Source: Chloroflexota bacterium
GTDB taxonomy: Bacteria; Chloroflexota; Anaerolineae; Anaerolineales; Villigracilaceae
DNA length: 64,000 nt
Direction: 5' to 3'
Assembly: GCA_016234555.1 (NCBI GenBank)
Contig: JACRBJ010000069.1
Coordinates: 88,726-152,725, forward strand
The notes below the pieces were generated by a model. It saw only the letters and a list, made by a program, of their open reading frames with translations, was not told where the DNA came from and searched no databases. Below are positions 40,867 through 49,992 of this stretch, in pieces. Both the position numbers and the translations under genes were made by a program. Each line of letters opens with the position of its first letter. Position 1 is the first letter of the stretch.

Positions 40867-42348
40867 TTGAAGACTCAAATCATCACCCTCGAATCCCACG
40901 ATGACCTCATTTCCGTCCGCGATAAATTGTCGTGGGCGAAGACGCCGCGCATTTTGCTGGTCCTGCCCAAGTATGAAAAAGTCAACCTACGTGTGCTGGA
41001 CTGGAAGGTCTTGCAGCGTCACGCGGATTCGCTTGGCGCCCAGTTGGGACTCGTCACCCGCCGTGCCAAGGTGAGGCGCGATGCGGAGTCGCTTGGCATC
41101 CCTGTCTTTGCTTCGACGACCGAAGCCCAGCGCGAATCCTGGCTTGATCGTGCTCCGAGAAAGAGACGTGTCCCACGCCCCCCGCGCCGCAACCTGCGGA
41201 CTCTCCGCGATGCCATCTATGAGAAGGAAGCGCCGTGGCGGACCTCCCTTTTGGGACGCGTGCTGGCGTTCACGGTGGGGGTGCTGGCGGTGCTGGCACT
41301 GGCGAGTCTTTTCATTCCACGAGCCACGCTGACTTTGTATCCCGAATCCAAAACTCAAAGTGTGGTCATCCCTGTCGCGGCGGATAAATCAACCCAGGGC
41401 GTGTCAGTTACGGGACAAGTCCCAGCCCAGGTTGTGAAAGCAACTGTCAGCGCGGAACAGTCGCTGGCAATCGTCAGCCAGATCTCCGTTCCCAAATCCA
41501 AATCGAAGGGGGTGATCCGCTTCACGAATCTGAGTCAGGACGAGGTGAACATTCCCGCAGGCACGACGGTTTCGAGCGAAGCCATTCAGTTTGTCACATT
41601 GAAGGATGTGCGTTTGCCCGCGGGGCTGGACGAGTTTGTGGAGGTTCCCATCGAGGCGGTGGAGGCGGGCGAGCGGGGGAACGTCGCCGAGAATACGATC
41701 ACTTCGATCAAAGGGTCGCTTGGACTTTCGATCTCGCTTACAAACCCAGAGCCAACCAAAGGCGGCGCAAACGCCAATGTTGTTGGCGCGACCGACGATG
41801 ACCGCGCAAAGCTGCGCGACGTGGCGGTGGAAAATTTGTTGCGCGACGCCGAGACAAAATTGAGGGAGCAGCTTGCGTCGGATGATTTGTTGCTGCCCGA
41901 TACCATCGAAGCGGTGAAGTCCATCGAGGAGACTTTCACTCCCGCGGCGGGCGAGCCCGGAAAACAGTTGACCTTGAAGATGCGGGTCGAGTTTTCGGGA
42001 CGATATGTTTCTGGCGACGACCTCAACGAGTTGTCGCTTTCGACCTTGAACGCTTCGGCGGAGGATGGTTTTGCGGCGTCGGCTTTGCCAGGCTACAAGC
42101 TGGTCGGCGACCCATCCACCGACAGCGCGGGCGTCAGCCATTTCGACCTCGAAGTGAGCCGCTCCCTGCTTCGTCAGGTGGACGAGATGCAGGTCTTCTC
42201 CCTCGTGCGTGGACGCAAACCACAGGAAGCGCAAACTGCGTTGACCTCGGCTTTATCCCTGCGCCAGGAGCCTGAGATTGCCGTTTTCCCTTCCTGGTAT
42301 CCGTGGCTTCCGCTGATTCCCTTCAATATCTCGGTGGAGACCAAGTGA
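40867..42348 (+). CDS. Single-pass membrane protein with baseplate-J-like region
   Basis: A 493-residue protein beginning at TTG 40867. The N-terminal about 80 residues form a cytoplasmic alpha/beta region, followed by a basic linker, one membrane helix (about 130-150, VLAFTVGVLAVLALASLFI) and a long extracytoplasmic region. That region includes VIRFTNLSQDEVNIPAGTTV and AGERGNVAENTITSIKG, the pattern of baseplate J/gp47-like domains in non-phage Chloroflexota proteins. No other phage gene is present, so it is not evidence for a prophage. Its stop overlaps the ruvX GTG start. Confidence 0.72.
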   Translation: MKTQIITLESHDDLISVRDKLSWAKTPRILLVLPKYEKVNLRVLDWKVLQRHADSLGAQLGLVTRRAKVRRDAESLGIPVFASTTEAQRESWLDRAPRKRRVPRPPRRNLRTLRDAIYEKEAPWRTSLLGRVLAFTVGVLAVLALASLFIPRATLTLYPESKTQSVVIPVAADKSTQGVSVTGQVPAQVVKATVSAEQSLAIVSQISVPKSKSKGVIRFTNLSQDEVNIPAGTTVSSEAIQFVTLKDVRLPAGLDEFVEVPIEAVEAGERGNVAENTITSIKGSLGLSISLTNPEPTKGGANANVVGATDDDRAKLRDVAVENLLRDAETKLREQLASDDLLLPDTIEAVKSIEETFTPAAGEPGKQLTLKMRVEFSGRYVSGDDLNELSLSTLNASAEDGFAASALPGYKLVGDPSTDSAGVSHFDLEVSRSLLRQVDEMQVFSLVRGRKPQEAQTALTSALSLRQEPEIAVFPSWYPWLPLIPFNISVETK

Positions 42349-42767
42349 GAGTCCTATCCGTTGATCACGGCGAAAAAAGAATCGGGCTTGCGCTCAGTGA
42401 TGAGACGGCGACCATCGCCAGTCCGCTCAGGGTGATTGAGCATGTCTCCCGTGCCATCGATGCCGCGCAGGTTGCCGACTTTGCCGTGCAAAACGATGTC
42501 AGCTTGATCGTCGTCGGGCAATCCTTCGACGAGGACGGCAATCCGAATCCCGCTGGTCGCCGCGCGGGTCGCTTTGCCGACGAACTCAAGAATCAGACGA
42601 ACATCCCCATCGAGCTTTGGGACGAATCCTTCAGCACGCAGGATGCCCGCGCCACGCGCATCCAACTTGGCGTCTCGAGGAAAAAACGCGCTGGTCATCA
42701 CGATGCCCTTGCCGCGGTGGTAATTTTGCAATCGTATCTGGAAGCGCGCAGGCAGGTAAACAAGTAG
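42345..42767 (+). CDS. ruvX: RuvX/YqgF Holliday-junction resolvase-like RNase
   Basis: Predicted 140 residues from GTG 42345, where GTGA overlaps the stop of the upstream gene. An ATG-less extension upstream is ignored because the family begins with VRVLSVDHGEKRIGLALSD. The motifs are the first Asp (SVDHG), VVGQSFDEDG, WDESFST and HHDALAAVVIL, with acidic residues of the RNase H fold. YqgF proteins process the 5' end of 16S rRNA precursor and resemble junction resolvases. mltG follows after 49 bases; the two are neighbours in many bacteria. Confidence 0.93.
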   Translation: MRVLSVDHGEKRIGLALSDETATIASPLRVIEHVSRAIDAAQVADFAVQNDVSLIVVGQSFDEDGNPNPAGRRAGRFADELKNQTNIPIELWDESFSTQDARATRIQLGVSRKKRAGHHDALAAVVILQSYLEARRQVNK

Positions 42768-42816
42768 ACAGGTACACACGGAACAAACTTCATCCCTCAT
42801 CATTCATCCTTTCCCC

Positions 42817-43920
42817 ATGCGCCGTTCTCATCTCATCCTCGCCCTTTTCATTTTTACCGTTCTCGCCGCTGTTGTGCTTTTCTTCGGCTACATTCCCGCC
42901 CGCGCTTCCATGTTGTATGGTCCGCCCGCGCGTGCGCTTTCCATCTCCGACCGCATCGAATATTCCACGCGCCTGCTTTCCCACGGCGGACTGCTCACCA
43001 TCTCGATGAACCCAAACGGCGGAGAACAGTCCTTCCATATCGAGCAGGGCGAACCGATTTTCTCCGTCGCCACACGCTTGGAGCAGTCAGCGCTCATTGT
43101 CAGCGCGCAGGTGTTTTACGATTACGTCGTCTACACGGGACTTGACCTCACCATCCAGGCGGGCGACTACACCCTCAGCCCCGCCATGTCCATCATTGAC
43201 CTTGCCCGCGAATTGCAGGATGCGACTCCCGAAGACGTGACCTTCGTGATTTTGCCTGGCTGGCGGCTGGAGGAGATTGCCGCTTCGCTCCCGACCTCAG
43301 GGCTGGAGATTTCGCCCCAAACCTTTATCGCCGCCGCGGGTTCTCCACCGCATGTCTTGGGGATTTCATCCTCCACGATGGAAGGATTTTTCTACCCCGA
43401 TTCCTATCTCGTGCCGCGCTCTGCCACCGTTGACCAACTCCTCGACCTGATTGCCCGAAACTTTACCCAGCACATCTCTGACGATATGCGCGCAGGGTTT
43501 GCCGCCCAGGGGCTGGACTTGTATCAGGCTGTCACACTCGCCTCCATCGTCGAGCGCGAAGCGATCCAGGACGATGAGCAGGCGTTGGTTGCCTCGGTCT
43601 TTCTCAACCGCTTGAAGGTTGGCATGACCCTCGGCAGCGACCCGACGGTGCAATACGCCCTCGGCTACGATGAGTCCGCGCAAACCTGGTGGAAGAATCC
43701 GCTCAGCCTCGATGACTTGAAGTTCGACTCGCCGTACAACACATATATTTTCCCCGGCTTGCCGCCCGCGCCGATTTCCAATCCCAGCCTCGGAGCGTTG
43801 CAGGCGGTGGCTTTCCCTGAAACTTCGCCGTATTATTATTTTCAGGCAACCTGTGACGGCTCAGGCTATCACACCTTTGCTGTCACGTTTGAAGAACATT
43901 TGGCAAACAGTTGCCCGTGA
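42817..43920 (+). CDS. mltG: Endolytic murein transglycosylase MltG-like
   Basis: The 367-residue protein has an N-terminal membrane helix (about 5-25), a LysM-like region and the YceG/MltG domain. The catalytic Glu is in LASIVEREA (about 247-255), followed by QDDEQALVASVFLNRL, SDPTVQYALGY and YNTYIFPGLPPAPISNP, all family hallmarks. It cuts nascent glycan strands and sets their length at the outer membrane face. It follows ruvX. Length and domain order match the family. Confidence 0.92.
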   Translation: MRRSHLILALFIFTVLAAVVLFFGYIPARASMLYGPPARALSISDRIEYSTRLLSHGGLLTISMNPNGGEQSFHIEQGEPIFSVATRLEQSALIVSAQVFYDYVVYTGLDLTIQAGDYTLSPAMSIIDLARELQDATPEDVTFVILPGWRLEEIAASLPTSGLEISPQTFIAAAGSPPHVLGISSSTMEGFFYPDSYLVPRSATVDQLLDLIARNFTQHISDDMRAGFAAQGLDLYQAVTLASIVEREAIQDDEQALVASVFLNRLKVGMTLGSDPTVQYALGYDESAQTWWKNPLSLDDLKFDSPYNTYIFPGLPPAPISNPSLGALQAVAFPETSPYYYFQATCDGSGYHTFAVTFEEHLANSCP

Positions 43921-43990
43921 TTTTCCACCCTTTCAAATCTGCAACCCATATTTTATGTGATTTTGCGTAAAATGAAATGCGGAGGTCACA

Positions 43991-46060
43991 ATGACATTCT
44001 TTGCGCTCAGTATTTTTCTTTCTGCATTCTTGTTGTTCCAGGTCCAGCCGATGATCGGCAAGTTTATCCTGCCGTGGTTCGGTGGGACGCCCGCCGTCTG
44101 GTCCACTGCCATGCTGTTCTTTCAAGTCTTCCTCACGGGCGGATACGCCTATGCCTACTGGCTGGTGAAACAAAAACGGCAGGGATGGATTCACGCGGCC
44201 ATGCTTGCCGTGACAGCTGTCCTGCTCATTGTTCTGGGCTTTTTCTGGAAGTCGCCCGTCATGCCGTCCGTTGAGTGGAAGCCTGATATCGGCGTTTCGC
44301 TTCCCATTCTGCAATTGTTCTTCCTGTTAACCGTCTCGGTGGGGCTGCCCTATTTCATGCTTGCCGCCAACAGCCCGTTGATGCAAGCCTGGTTCAGCAG
44401 GCTGTTTCCGCAGCAGTCATACGCCAGGCTCTACTCGCTTTCGAATGTCGGCTCCCTGCTGGGACTGCTTGCCTATCCCGTGTTGATCGAGCCGCAGTTG
44501 ACGCTCCGCGCCCAGGGTTGGACATGGTCTGGCGGCTTTTTGATGTTTGCCCTGCTGGTGGGTTGGGTCGCTTTGCGTGCCCAGGGTGTGGAGAAAACTT
44601 TGGGTGGGCAACCAGCTTCCCCGACGTTAAAAACGGAAAAGCCGTCCGCCGCGTTGATGTCGCTGTGGGCGATCCTCGGCGCGGTTCCCTCCATCTTCCT
44701 GCTGGCGATCACCAATCACATCACGCAGGAGGTGGCGGTCATCCCGTTCCTGTGGATCATCCCGCTGGCTTTATACCTGCTCTCTTTCATCCTGACCTTT
44801 TCAGACGGACCGTGGATCCAGCGACGCCTGTATGCGTTGTTGTTTGCGGCTGCCAGTGTTGCAACCTTGTGGGCGCTTGGCAGGACGGCGACGTTGAGCA
44901 TCTTCCTTCAGGTTTCGATTTACAGCCTGCTCCTCTTTCTGGCGTGCATGATCGCCCACGGCGAGTTATACCTCCTGCGTCCGTCCGCCGATCATCTAAC
45001 CGCGTTTTACCTGATGGTTTCGGTCGGTGGCGCTTTGGGCGGGATTTTCGTCAACCTGGTTGCGCCGCTCATCTTTACGGGATATTGGGAATTCTATATC
45101 GCCTGGTTGATGACCTTTATCGTCATCATCCTTTCGCTCCTGCCGCGCTGGGAACGTCCGCAGATCCGCGCCTCGGTTTTGTGGATTTCGCTTGTGGTTG
45201 GCACGCTTGTCATGATCTTCAGCTTCAATTCACTCTTCGACGCGCTGGTTGCGCACCGCAATTTCTATGGGCTGATGCGGGTGAAAACCTGGACTTCGCC
45301 CAACGGGTTTGGCGACGGCTACCTGATGATCCACGGGATGACGGTTCACGGAATCCAGCACCTCTCGCCTGAGTTGCGCGACGAGCCGACCACGCATTTT
45401 GTCCGTGACAGCGGAATCGGTCTGCTTTTGTCGAATCATCCCCAGCGCGGAAATGGGATGAAGGTCGGCGTGCTTGGGTTGGGGATCGGCACGCTGGCGG
45501 CGTATGCCGAGGATAGTGATGTCTATCGCTTTTATGAAATCAATCCGATCGTGGTGGAATACGCCGAGGGCAAAGGCGGATATTTCTCGTTCCTGCCCGA
45601 TAGCAAGGCGGAAGTCACCGTGGTGACAGACGATGCCCGCCTCGCCCTGGAGCGGGAACTCGCCCGCGGTGAGCCGCAAAACTTCGACGTGCTGGTCTTG
45701 GATACTTTCAGCAGCGACTCGATTCCCACGCATCTCATCACGAAGGAAGCCTTTGCGATTTATTTCCAGCACTTGAAGCCGGATGGCGTCCTTGCGGCGC
45801 ACATCTCCAACCGCCACATCGACCTGCGCCCCGTTTTGTGGGGGCTTTCGCAGGAGTATGGGTTGTCCATCGTGATGATCGATCGTGGCGCGAAGCCGGG
45901 GGACGATACATTCCCCTCACGCTGGGTGTTGATGGCGCGCAACCTGCAAAGCCTGCAAATCCCAGAGATTCAGGAGCGGGCGGTTGCCCTCGACGAATCG
46001 GTTGGCTCCGTCCGCCTGTGGACGGATGACTACAGCAACCTCATCCAGATTTTGAAATAG
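43991..46060 (+). CDS. Fused membrane domain/spermidine synthase-like protein
   Basis: The 689-residue protein has about twelve hydrophobic helices in the first 430 residues, then a soluble domain with a methyltransferase/spermidine-synthase-like fold. The SAM-type loop is VGVLGLGIGTLAAYA (about 494-508), followed by YEINPIVVEYAE, VTDDARLALE and DVLVLDTFSSDSIPTHLIT. Such fusions are often annotated as fused MFS/spermidine synthase, but substrate is unknown. ATG 43991 has GGAGGT upstream. It stands alone and is followed by a hairpin. Confidence 0.82.
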   Translation: MTFFALSIFLSAFLLFQVQPMIGKFILPWFGGTPAVWSTAMLFFQVFLTGGYAYAYWLVKQKRQGWIHAAMLAVTAVLLIVLGFFWKSPVMPSVEWKPDIGVSLPILQLFFLLTVSVGLPYFMLAANSPLMQAWFSRLFPQQSYARLYSLSNVGSLLGLLAYPVLIEPQLTLRAQGWTWSGGFLMFALLVGWVALRAQGVEKTLGGQPASPTLKTEKPSAALMSLWAILGAVPSIFLLAITNHITQEVAVIPFLWIIPLALYLLSFILTFSDGPWIQRRLYALLFAAASVATLWALGRTATLSIFLQVSIYSLLLFLACMIAHGELYLLRPSADHLTAFYLMVSVGGALGGIFVNLVAPLIFTGYWEFYIAWLMTFIVIILSLLPRWERPQIRASVLWISLVVGTLVMIFSFNSLFDALVAHRNFYGLMRVKTWTSPNGFGDGYLMIHGMTVHGIQHLSPELRDEPTTHFVRDSGIGLLLSNHPQRGNGMKVGVLGLGIGTLAAYAEDSDVYRFYEINPIVVEYAEGKGGYFSFLPDSKAEVTVVTDDARLALERELARGEPQNFDVLVLDTFSSDSIPTHLITKEAFAIYFQHLKPDGVLAAHISNRHIDLRPVLWGLSQEYGLSIVMIDRGAKPGDDTFPSRWVLMARNLQSLQIPEIQERAVALDESVGSVRLWTDDYSNLIQILK

Positions 46061-46070
46061 CCATGAAAAA

Positions 46071-46101
46071 GATGACGGTCACCTCGCAGGTGACCGTCAT
46101 C
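46071..46101 (-). terminator. Terminator for the DUF4013 gene
   Basis: GATGACGGTCACCT and AGGTGACCGTCATC form a 14-bp stem with a three-base loop; the minus strand continues with T5. It also serves the convergent end of the fused synthase gene. Confidence 0.85.
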
Positions 46102-46105
46102 TGCA

Positions 46106-46858
46106 TTAACTGACGATGGGGGCGTTGGCGGTTTCCGCCAGTTTGTCCCTGCCGACCTTGTATGCCTGCGCAAACATTGCATACATCACCAGTGTGGTGT
46201 AGGTGGTGATTGCTGGCACGAAAAATGGCAACAGGCAGGAAAGGATGATCGTTGCCATAAGAATTTGCATTACTATGGTCAGAGCCATCGAGGCGACATA
46301 AACAATGACGAGTGCCACGATGAACCCGCCGAGGTTGGCGCGGAGGATTCCCCACCACTCGCGGAAGCGGAAGCCTGCGGCGAATTCGTTCTTCTCCACC
46401 GCGTGCATCTCTGCCGCAGGAATGATGAGCGCGAGCGGCAGGGAGAGCAGCATGATGAGGCAAAGAAGTGAGAACATGACCAGCCCGAAAATGGCGATGA
46501 AAGCTTCCACTTCCGAGCCGTTGGCGTTGTCTGCGATGATGGGCAAGGCGATGCCTGCAATCATCATCGGCAGGACGAGGATTAGCAGGGGCAGTGAATA
46601 AGCCATGCGCACGCCGAACATCCTGGCGCCGTCCTGCAACAGCCTGCCCCAGTCGTCCCATTTGACCATGCGCGGCGACTCGCCGTTGAGAACCTGTTTA
46701 GCGATTTGCACGGCATATCCAAAAAGAAGCAAGTAGGGGATGATGGGGACGATAAATCCAGCCAGCGCAACCGCGCAGCCGATGAGAAAATACTTGCGCG
46801 CTTCGGAATCCTTGACGGGGAAGAGAAGAATCTGGGAGAGGTCGGTTCCTGAAAACAT
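46106..46858 (-). CDS. DUF4013-like polytopic membrane protein
   Basis: A 250-residue protein with about six hydrophobic segments. It has the DUF4013 layout: an N-terminal helix pair ending in GYAVQIAKQVLNGESPRMVKWDDW, then paired helices and a conserved EFAAGFRFREWWGILRANLGG stretch. Function is unknown; such proteins are common in Chloroflexota and archaea. It lies 48 bases downstream of the methyltransferase gene on the same strand. Confidence 0.75.
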   Translation of the reverse strand: MFSGTDLSQILLFPVKDSEARKYFLIGCAVALAGFIVPIIPYLLLFGYAVQIAKQVLNGESPRMVKWDDWGRLLQDGARMFGVRMAYSLPLLILVLPMMIAGIALPIIADNANGSEVEAFIAIFGLVMFSLLCLIMLLSLPLALIIPAAEMHAVEKNEFAAGFRFREWWGILRANLGGFIVALVIVYVASMALTIVMQILMATIILSCLLPFFVPAITTYTTLVMYAMFAQAYKVGRDKLAETANAPIVS

Positions 46859-46906
46859 AAATTTTTCCTTTTGTAGAAGTGATGCGGTTGATTTTACTTG
46901 ACGCCG

Positions 46907-47527
46907 TTATTTGTCGGCAAGGATGATGAGCAGGATGCTGGATTTCAACTCGACGGTTTTGACCTCCACCGAAAAGCCAGCTTGCGTAAACGGCTCTTTG
47001 AATCTTTCCTTCAGGACCTCGTTCAGCGCGGCGGGACTCTCGCCCGTGATTTTGTACAGCCACTTGAGAAATCTGCTGGCGGGGAATGCCACTGGCAGGA
47101 CGATGAGCCGTCCGTCGCTTCGCAGGACGCGGTGCGCTTCGGTCAGCGTTTGCGGGTCGAAGATGTATTCGGAGGGGAAGGTCGAGATGACTGAGTCAAA
47201 TGTCTCGTCGGCAAAGGGGATTTTCTGGGTGACGGCGCGCGCGAGCTTCATCGAGTTGCCGAGGCGACGCTTTGCGATTCTCCCCATCGGCGCTGATTCA
47301 TCCATTGCAACAGAGTCCAACCCGCGGGTCGTCAGCGCGAGTTGCAAATGCCCGGGACCATGTCCCAGCTCGAGGATGCGAGTCCCGCTGATGAATGGAA
47401 TCACGCTTCGGACCCAATCGTTCCATTTCCCAAAAGAGACGGCGGCGGCGACGAGGTCGTAGGTAAATGCAAAGGGATGATAGAGCAGGTCGAAGAAGAC
47501 CCGCATGAGGCGTTGGATGAGGTTCAT
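46907..47527 (-). CDS. Class I SAM-dependent methyltransferase
   Basis: The 206-residue protein has the methyltransferase-11 pattern: RILELGHGPGHLQLAL (motif I, about 50-65), VAMDES, IPFADETFDSVISTF and LTEAHRVLRSDGRLIVLPVA. N-terminal and C-terminal hydrophobic stretches suggest a membrane-associated substrate such as a lipid or quinone precursor. The acceptor is unknown. It may be expressed with the DUF4013 gene. Confidence 0.85.
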   Translation of the reverse strand: MNLIQRLMRVFFDLLYHPFAFTYDLVAAAVSFGKWNDWVRSVIPFISGTRILELGHGPGHLQLALTTRGLDSVAMDESAPMGRIAKRRLGNSMKLARAVTQKIPFADETFDSVISTFPSEYIFDPQTLTEAHRVLRSDGRLIVLPVAFPASRFLKWLYKITGESPAALNEVLKERFKEPFTQAGFSVEVKTVELKSSILLIILADK

Positions 47528-47562
47528 AAAAAAACAAGGGTTTGACTGCGGTCAAACCCTTG
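47528..47562 (-). terminator. Terminator after the YtxH-like gene
   Basis: CAAGGGTTTGAC and GTCAAACCCTTG form a 12-bp stem with a four-base loop; the minus strand continues with T7. It lies right before the methyltransferase start. Confidence 0.9.
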
Positions 47563-47578
47563 CTGACTTGAGGCTGTG

Positions 47579-47962
47579 TTACGCTGCGGCGGCTTCGTCG
47601 CCTTCGCTTTTCTTCGGCTTGCGGACAGCTTCGATTGCCGTCTTGCCGCGCTCGCGGACGGTTTCCACCGCGCTCTTACCGCGCTCGCGGACTTCATTGG
47701 CGAGTTCGGTGGCGCGTTCCTTGGCTTCCTTCGCCAGTTCGTCGGCGCGCACGCGGGCGTCGGCGGCAAGTTGTTCAGCGCGGTGATAGGCTTCCTCCGC
47801 GCTGACCTGCGCCTTATCGCGCAGTTCAATGCCCTTGTCCTTGATCAGGGCGCGGGTTTCTTCACCGGATTGGGGGGCGAACAGCAGGGCTACGACTGCG
47901 CCGGTCAGACCACCGACGACAAAGCCGACGAGAAATGCTCCAAATTCATCACGTTCAGACAT
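47579..47962 (-). CDS. YtxH domain protein
   Basis: The 127-residue protein has the YtxH start: an acidic N-terminus, FLVGFVVGGLTGAVVALLFAP (about 10-30) as membrane anchor and a short GEETR element, then a long charged alpha-helical tail rich in Lys, Glu and Ala. Such proteins are abundant, stress-related surface or membrane proteins of unknown function. AGGAG precedes the ATG. Upstream is another small membrane protein on the same strand. Confidence 0.85.
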   Translation of the reverse strand: MSERDEFGAFLVGFVVGGLTGAVVALLFAPQSGEETRALIKDKGIELRDKAQVSAEEAYHRAEQLAADARVRADELAKEAKERATELANEVRERGKSAVETVRERGKTAIEAVRKPKKSEGDEAAAA

Positions 47963-48030
47963 GGTATAACTCCTTTGGTAGTGTGTTTGTTTTTATGTCC
48001 GGGCTTTTTACGTCCGGTGTTCGATAACTT

Positions 48031-48495
48031 TTATTTCTTCTTGATTCCCATTAATTCTAACATACGATTCAAACCAGCCAGATAGCCGCTGAGTTTGACC
48101 ACAGGTTCCACCACTTCCTCTCCCAAAAATTCCACCGTGCCGCGCAGGGTGTTGACCGTCTCGCTGGTGGCATTGAGAATCGGGCGGACTTCGTTTTGCA
48201 GCAGGTTGATCAGGCTTGCCAGTTGGACGATCAACACGATCAGCGCCGCGCCGATGACAAACGACTCGAGCGCGACGACGATGATGAAGATGTCGCGGAA
48301 CTTGTCGGTGGGGGTGCTGGCTTGGAATAAATAGATAATGAAACCGACGAGTGCGGCAAGAATCACGACGACGACCGCGATGACCGCAGCCATCGTTTGC
48401 TTGTCTTTGCGCTCCTTCTCGCGCAATTCCGCCTGTTGTTCGGGAGTCAACTGCGGGGGGGGTGGGGTTGTGGGTTCGGGATTGGGAAGTGTCAT
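48031..48495 (-). CDS. Small membrane protein with helical tail, unknown function
   Basis: The 154-residue product has a Pro-rich acidic N-terminus, two membrane helices (about 35-58 and 68-92) and a C-terminal amphipathic helix region (LINLLQNEVRPILNATSETVNTLRGTVEFLGEEVV). The repeated heptads resemble DUF948-like proteins found next to YtxH genes. No catalytic motif. With the YtxH gene 68 bases downstream it may form a pair. Divergent from the sensor kinase, 42 bases apart. Confidence 0.72.
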   Translation of the reverse strand: MTLPNPEPTTPPPPQLTPEQQAELREKERKDKQTMAAVIAVVVVILAALVGFIIYLFQASTPTDKFRDIFIIVVALESFVIGAALIVLIVQLASLINLLQNEVRPILNATSETVNTLRGTVEFLGEEVVEPVVKLSGYLAGLNRMLELMGIKKK

Positions 48496-48517
48496 GTTTT
48501 TATTATAGCATTTTTGG

Positions 48518-48523
48518 TATAAA
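48518..48523 (+). promoter_or_regulatory. -10-like TATAAA before the sensor kinase
   Basis: TATAAA lies 14 bases before ATG 48538, so the 5' untranslated region would be about eight bases. No ribosome site is seen. Confidence 0.45.
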
Positions 48524-48537
48524 ATCTACCAGCAGTC

Positions 48538-49992
48538 ATGAAAACTCCCAATTATCTTTCCGCCACCTGGCAATATCTTTTTTCAGCCGCCCTGATCGCG
48601 TTGACCACGCTTGTGTTTTTTGCCCTGCGAGACTTTCTCGACACCACGCTCGTCGCGCTGTTGTATTTGATTCCCATTGGTGTCATCACCACCACAAGCG
48701 GCTTTACGCCGGGAATCATCAGCGCATTGTTCTCCTTTTTCGCCTTCAATTATTTTTTCATCAAGCCGTATTACACGCTTGCCGTTCATCGCCCGCTCGA
48801 CCTGGTCATTCTGACCATCTTTCTGGTGGTCTCGGTGGTGTTGAGCCGTCTAGTGGGACGGGCGCAGGCGGGACTTGCCGCCGCCAACGCCCGCGAGCGC
48901 GAAGCCACCCAGTTGTATGAACTCAGTACCGCGCTGGCGGGCTTGCATGACGAATATACGGTGGCGCAAATTCTAGGCAAGCAGGTATCCGCGCTTTGGC
49001 TGGGCGAATACGTGGAAGTGAACATCACAGGCTCGCAACCTGTCCAGTTTGGTCTGCCGCCGATAACCCAGCCAAGCCGTCCGCCGGAGTTGACCGTGCC
49101 GATTCAGGCGGCGCGCAGCACCTTGGGCGAAATCCTACTTTGGCGGGTTGCGCCGGTCACCTCTTTGGGAGAGACGCGCCTCATTCAAACCTTTGCGAGT
49201 CAGGCGGCACTGGCATTGGAGCGGGCAAGGCTGGCACAAGCCGAATCCCGCGCAAAAGTTTTGGAGGAAAGCGACAGGCTCAAGTCCGCGATTTTGTCTT
49301 CGGTGTCGCACGAGTTGCGGACTCCGCTTTCGACGATCAAAGCTGCCGCTTCGAGTTTGCGCGGCAACGAAGTGAGTTGGGATTCCCCAGCCCGCGTCGA
49401 GTTGATTGCCGCCATCGACGACGAATCCGACCACCTGAACATGCTGGTCGGCAACCTGCTCGACATGTCGCGCATCGAGTCGGGGGCGCTCAAACCCAAA
49501 CGCGAGTGGAACATCCTCTCGGAGATTGTGGGCAGTGTCACGGCGCGGATGAAGTATTTGGCGGAGGAGCACAAGCTTGAAATCGACATCCCCGAAAGCC
49601 TGCCCTTCGTGCCAGTGGACTATGTGCAGATGGAGCAGGTCTTCACCAACCTCATCAGCAACAGCGTCAAATATGCGCCCCCCAACTCGTTGATTCGAAT
49701 CCGCGCGGTGGTCGCGGGCGATTATGTTCACGTGCGGGTTAGCAACCAGGGACCGCAAATCCCACCCGAACATTTGGAGCGTATCTTCGACAAGTTTTAT
49801 CGCGTCACCGAAGCGGATCGAGTCACAGGCACGGGACTGGGACTTTCCATCTGCAAGGGAATCATCGAAGCGCATGGCGGAAAGATTTGGGCGGAGAATC
49901 TGCGTGACGGGCTGGCATTCAATTTCACCCTGCCGCTCAACTGGGAGGGGGCGCCGCCTCCGCAACTGCCGATGGATACGGAGGTCGAATGA
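48538..49992 (+). CDS. KdpD-C-like sensor histidine kinase
   Basis: The 484-residue protein matches the C-terminal half of KdpD but lacks its N-terminal sensor and USP domains. Four hydrophobic segments (about 12-105, DUF4118-like, with FFAFNYFFIKPYYTLAV), a GAF-like region (about 125-240), the phospho-acceptor region SSVSHELRTPLST (His near 262), and HATPase boxes (NLISNSVKYAPPN, FDKFYRVTEAD, GTGLGLSICKGI) are visible. It probably senses K+ or osmotic change. It overlaps the regulator gene by four bases and precedes a cation-transport run. Confidence 0.88.
   Translation: MKTPNYLSATWQYLFSAALIALTTLVFFALRDFLDTTLVALLYLIPIGVITTTSGFTPGIISALFSFFAFNYFFIKPYYTLAVHRPLDLVILTIFLVVSVVLSRLVGRAQAGLAAANAREREATQLYELSTALAGLHDEYTVAQILGKQVSALWLGEYVEVNITGSQPVQFGLPPITQPSRPPELTVPIQAARSTLGEILLWRVAPVTSLGETRLIQTFASQAALALERARLAQAESRAKVLEESDRLKSAILSSVSHELRTPLSTIKAAASSLRGNEVSWDSPARVELIAAIDDESDHLNMLVGNLLDMSRIESGALKPKREWNILSEIVGSVTARMKYLAEEHKLEIDIPESLPFVPVDYVQMEQVFTNLISNSVKYAPPNSLIRIRAVVAGDYVHVRVSNQGPQIPPEHLERIFDKFYRVTEADRVTGTGLGLSICKGIIEAHGGKIWAENLRDGLAFNFTLPLNWEGAPPPQLPMDTEVE

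Noticed and set aside
40867..42348. Possible prophage remnant (baseplate J-like protein)
   Set aside because: No other phage gene nearby; the protein has a membrane helix and housekeeping neighbours.
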